Shown: piece by piece, positions 63,951 through 64,000 of the stretch
How the letters are laid out: each line of letters opens with the position of its first letter
Numbering within the stretch: the first letter of the stretch is position 1
The notes under the pieces: generated by a model
The model's input: only the letters and a program-made list of their open reading frames with translations
Told to the model about the DNA's origin: nothing
The model's database searches: none
Assembly: GCF_000971215.1 (NCBI RefSeq)
Contig: NZ_BBMA01000005.1
Coordinates: 62,001 to 126,000 of the forward strand
Length of the DNA stretch: 64,000 bases
Reading direction: 5' to 3'
Source of the DNA: Demequina silvatica
Lineage (GTDB): Bacteria > Actinomycetota > Actinomycetes > Actinomycetales > Demequinaceae
Position numbers and translations under genes: made by a program

Positions 63951-64000
63951 CCCACGCATCGTCCCCGGTCGAGGCCGGCGAGCCGCAGGCCCGCCGCACC
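63947..64000 (+). CDS. Start of a further coupled gene (partial)
   Basis: GTG 63947 overlaps the preceding stop as GTGA and opens a frame (THASSPVEAGEPQARRT) that runs off the window. The pattern of overlaps in this operon makes it a probable gene start. An exact motif copy at 63955-63964 encodes the ASSPV. Nothing can be said about function. Confidence 0.45.
   Translation, partial: MTHASSPVEAGEPQARRT

Overview
The window is about 70% GC, densely coded on both strands and full of 4-bp ATGA/GTGA gene overlaps. It looks like a chromosome segment of a high-GC Gram-positive actinobacterium. The order of the core genes (histidine phosphatase, zinc-ribbon protein, Nif3-like protein, AhpE peroxiredoxin, DUF3052, aceE, PucR-type FasR, fabD-fabH-acpP-fabF, DUF3145) is the actinobacterial arrangement known from Mycobacterium and Streptomyces. 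Cell-surface beta-glucosidase-type GH3 enzymes and a 2-oxoacid:ferredoxin oxidoreductase operon would suit a facultatively anaerobic, polysaccharide-using member of the Micrococcales (Cellulomonas/Demequina-like), but the genus cannot be fixed from this window.

Layout. 0-4.6 kb: two GH3 enzymes under a divergent TetR regulator, with two palindromic operators between them. 4.6-9.7 kb: a formate/nitrite-type channel, a MarR regulator facing a DHA2 drug exporter across perfect palindromes, a 47-residue protein, and a flavin monooxygenase coupled to an F420/NADP-type reductase. 9.7-14.4 kb: a redox set (NmrA-like protein, zinc alcohol dehydrogenase, carboxymuconolactone decarboxylase-like protein, cupin) and an MmyB-type regulator with related promoter sequences, plus a secreted two-repeat protein. 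14.5-17.8 kb: a P2-type ATPase and a PemK/CopG toxin-antitoxin pair. 17.8-25.7 kb: the zinc-ribbon/Nif3 group, a K+ channel, a DeoR regulator, tRNA-Val, a SatD/membrane-protein pair, and AhpE with DUF3052. 26-37.5 kb: pyruvate dehydrogenase E1 and the FasR-controlled fatty acid synthesis operon. 37.6-42.4 kb: separate NAD(P)HX epimerase and dehydratase genes, peptide deformylase, two paralogous membrane proteins and gluconokinase. 44.3-48.7 kb: a four-gene 2-oxoacid:ferredoxin oxidoreductase operon with its own NADPH:ferredoxin module, closed by a strong hairpin. 48.8-58.8 kb: a cold-shock protein, assorted enzymes, and a catabolic-looking cluster (TetR, Gfo/Idh, MFS transporter, hydrolase). 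58.9-64 kb: two tRNAs, a CsbD-type stress protein, DNA primase and a chain of translationally coupled membrane proteins running off the end.

The most striking signal is not a gene. A 10-bp word, GGACGATGCG, occurs 35 times exactly on the two strands (about one per 1.8 kb), where well under one copy is expected from base composition. Many copies extend to a roughly 20-bp consensus, GGGACGATGCGSNGGTCRCC. Copies lie in intergenic DNA and in unrelated genes, where they write the same peptide (DDA, often DDAPV) with the otherwise avoided Asp codon GAT. This is a DNA-level element comparable in length and density to DNA uptake sequences or architecture-imparting motifs, and I know of no description of it.
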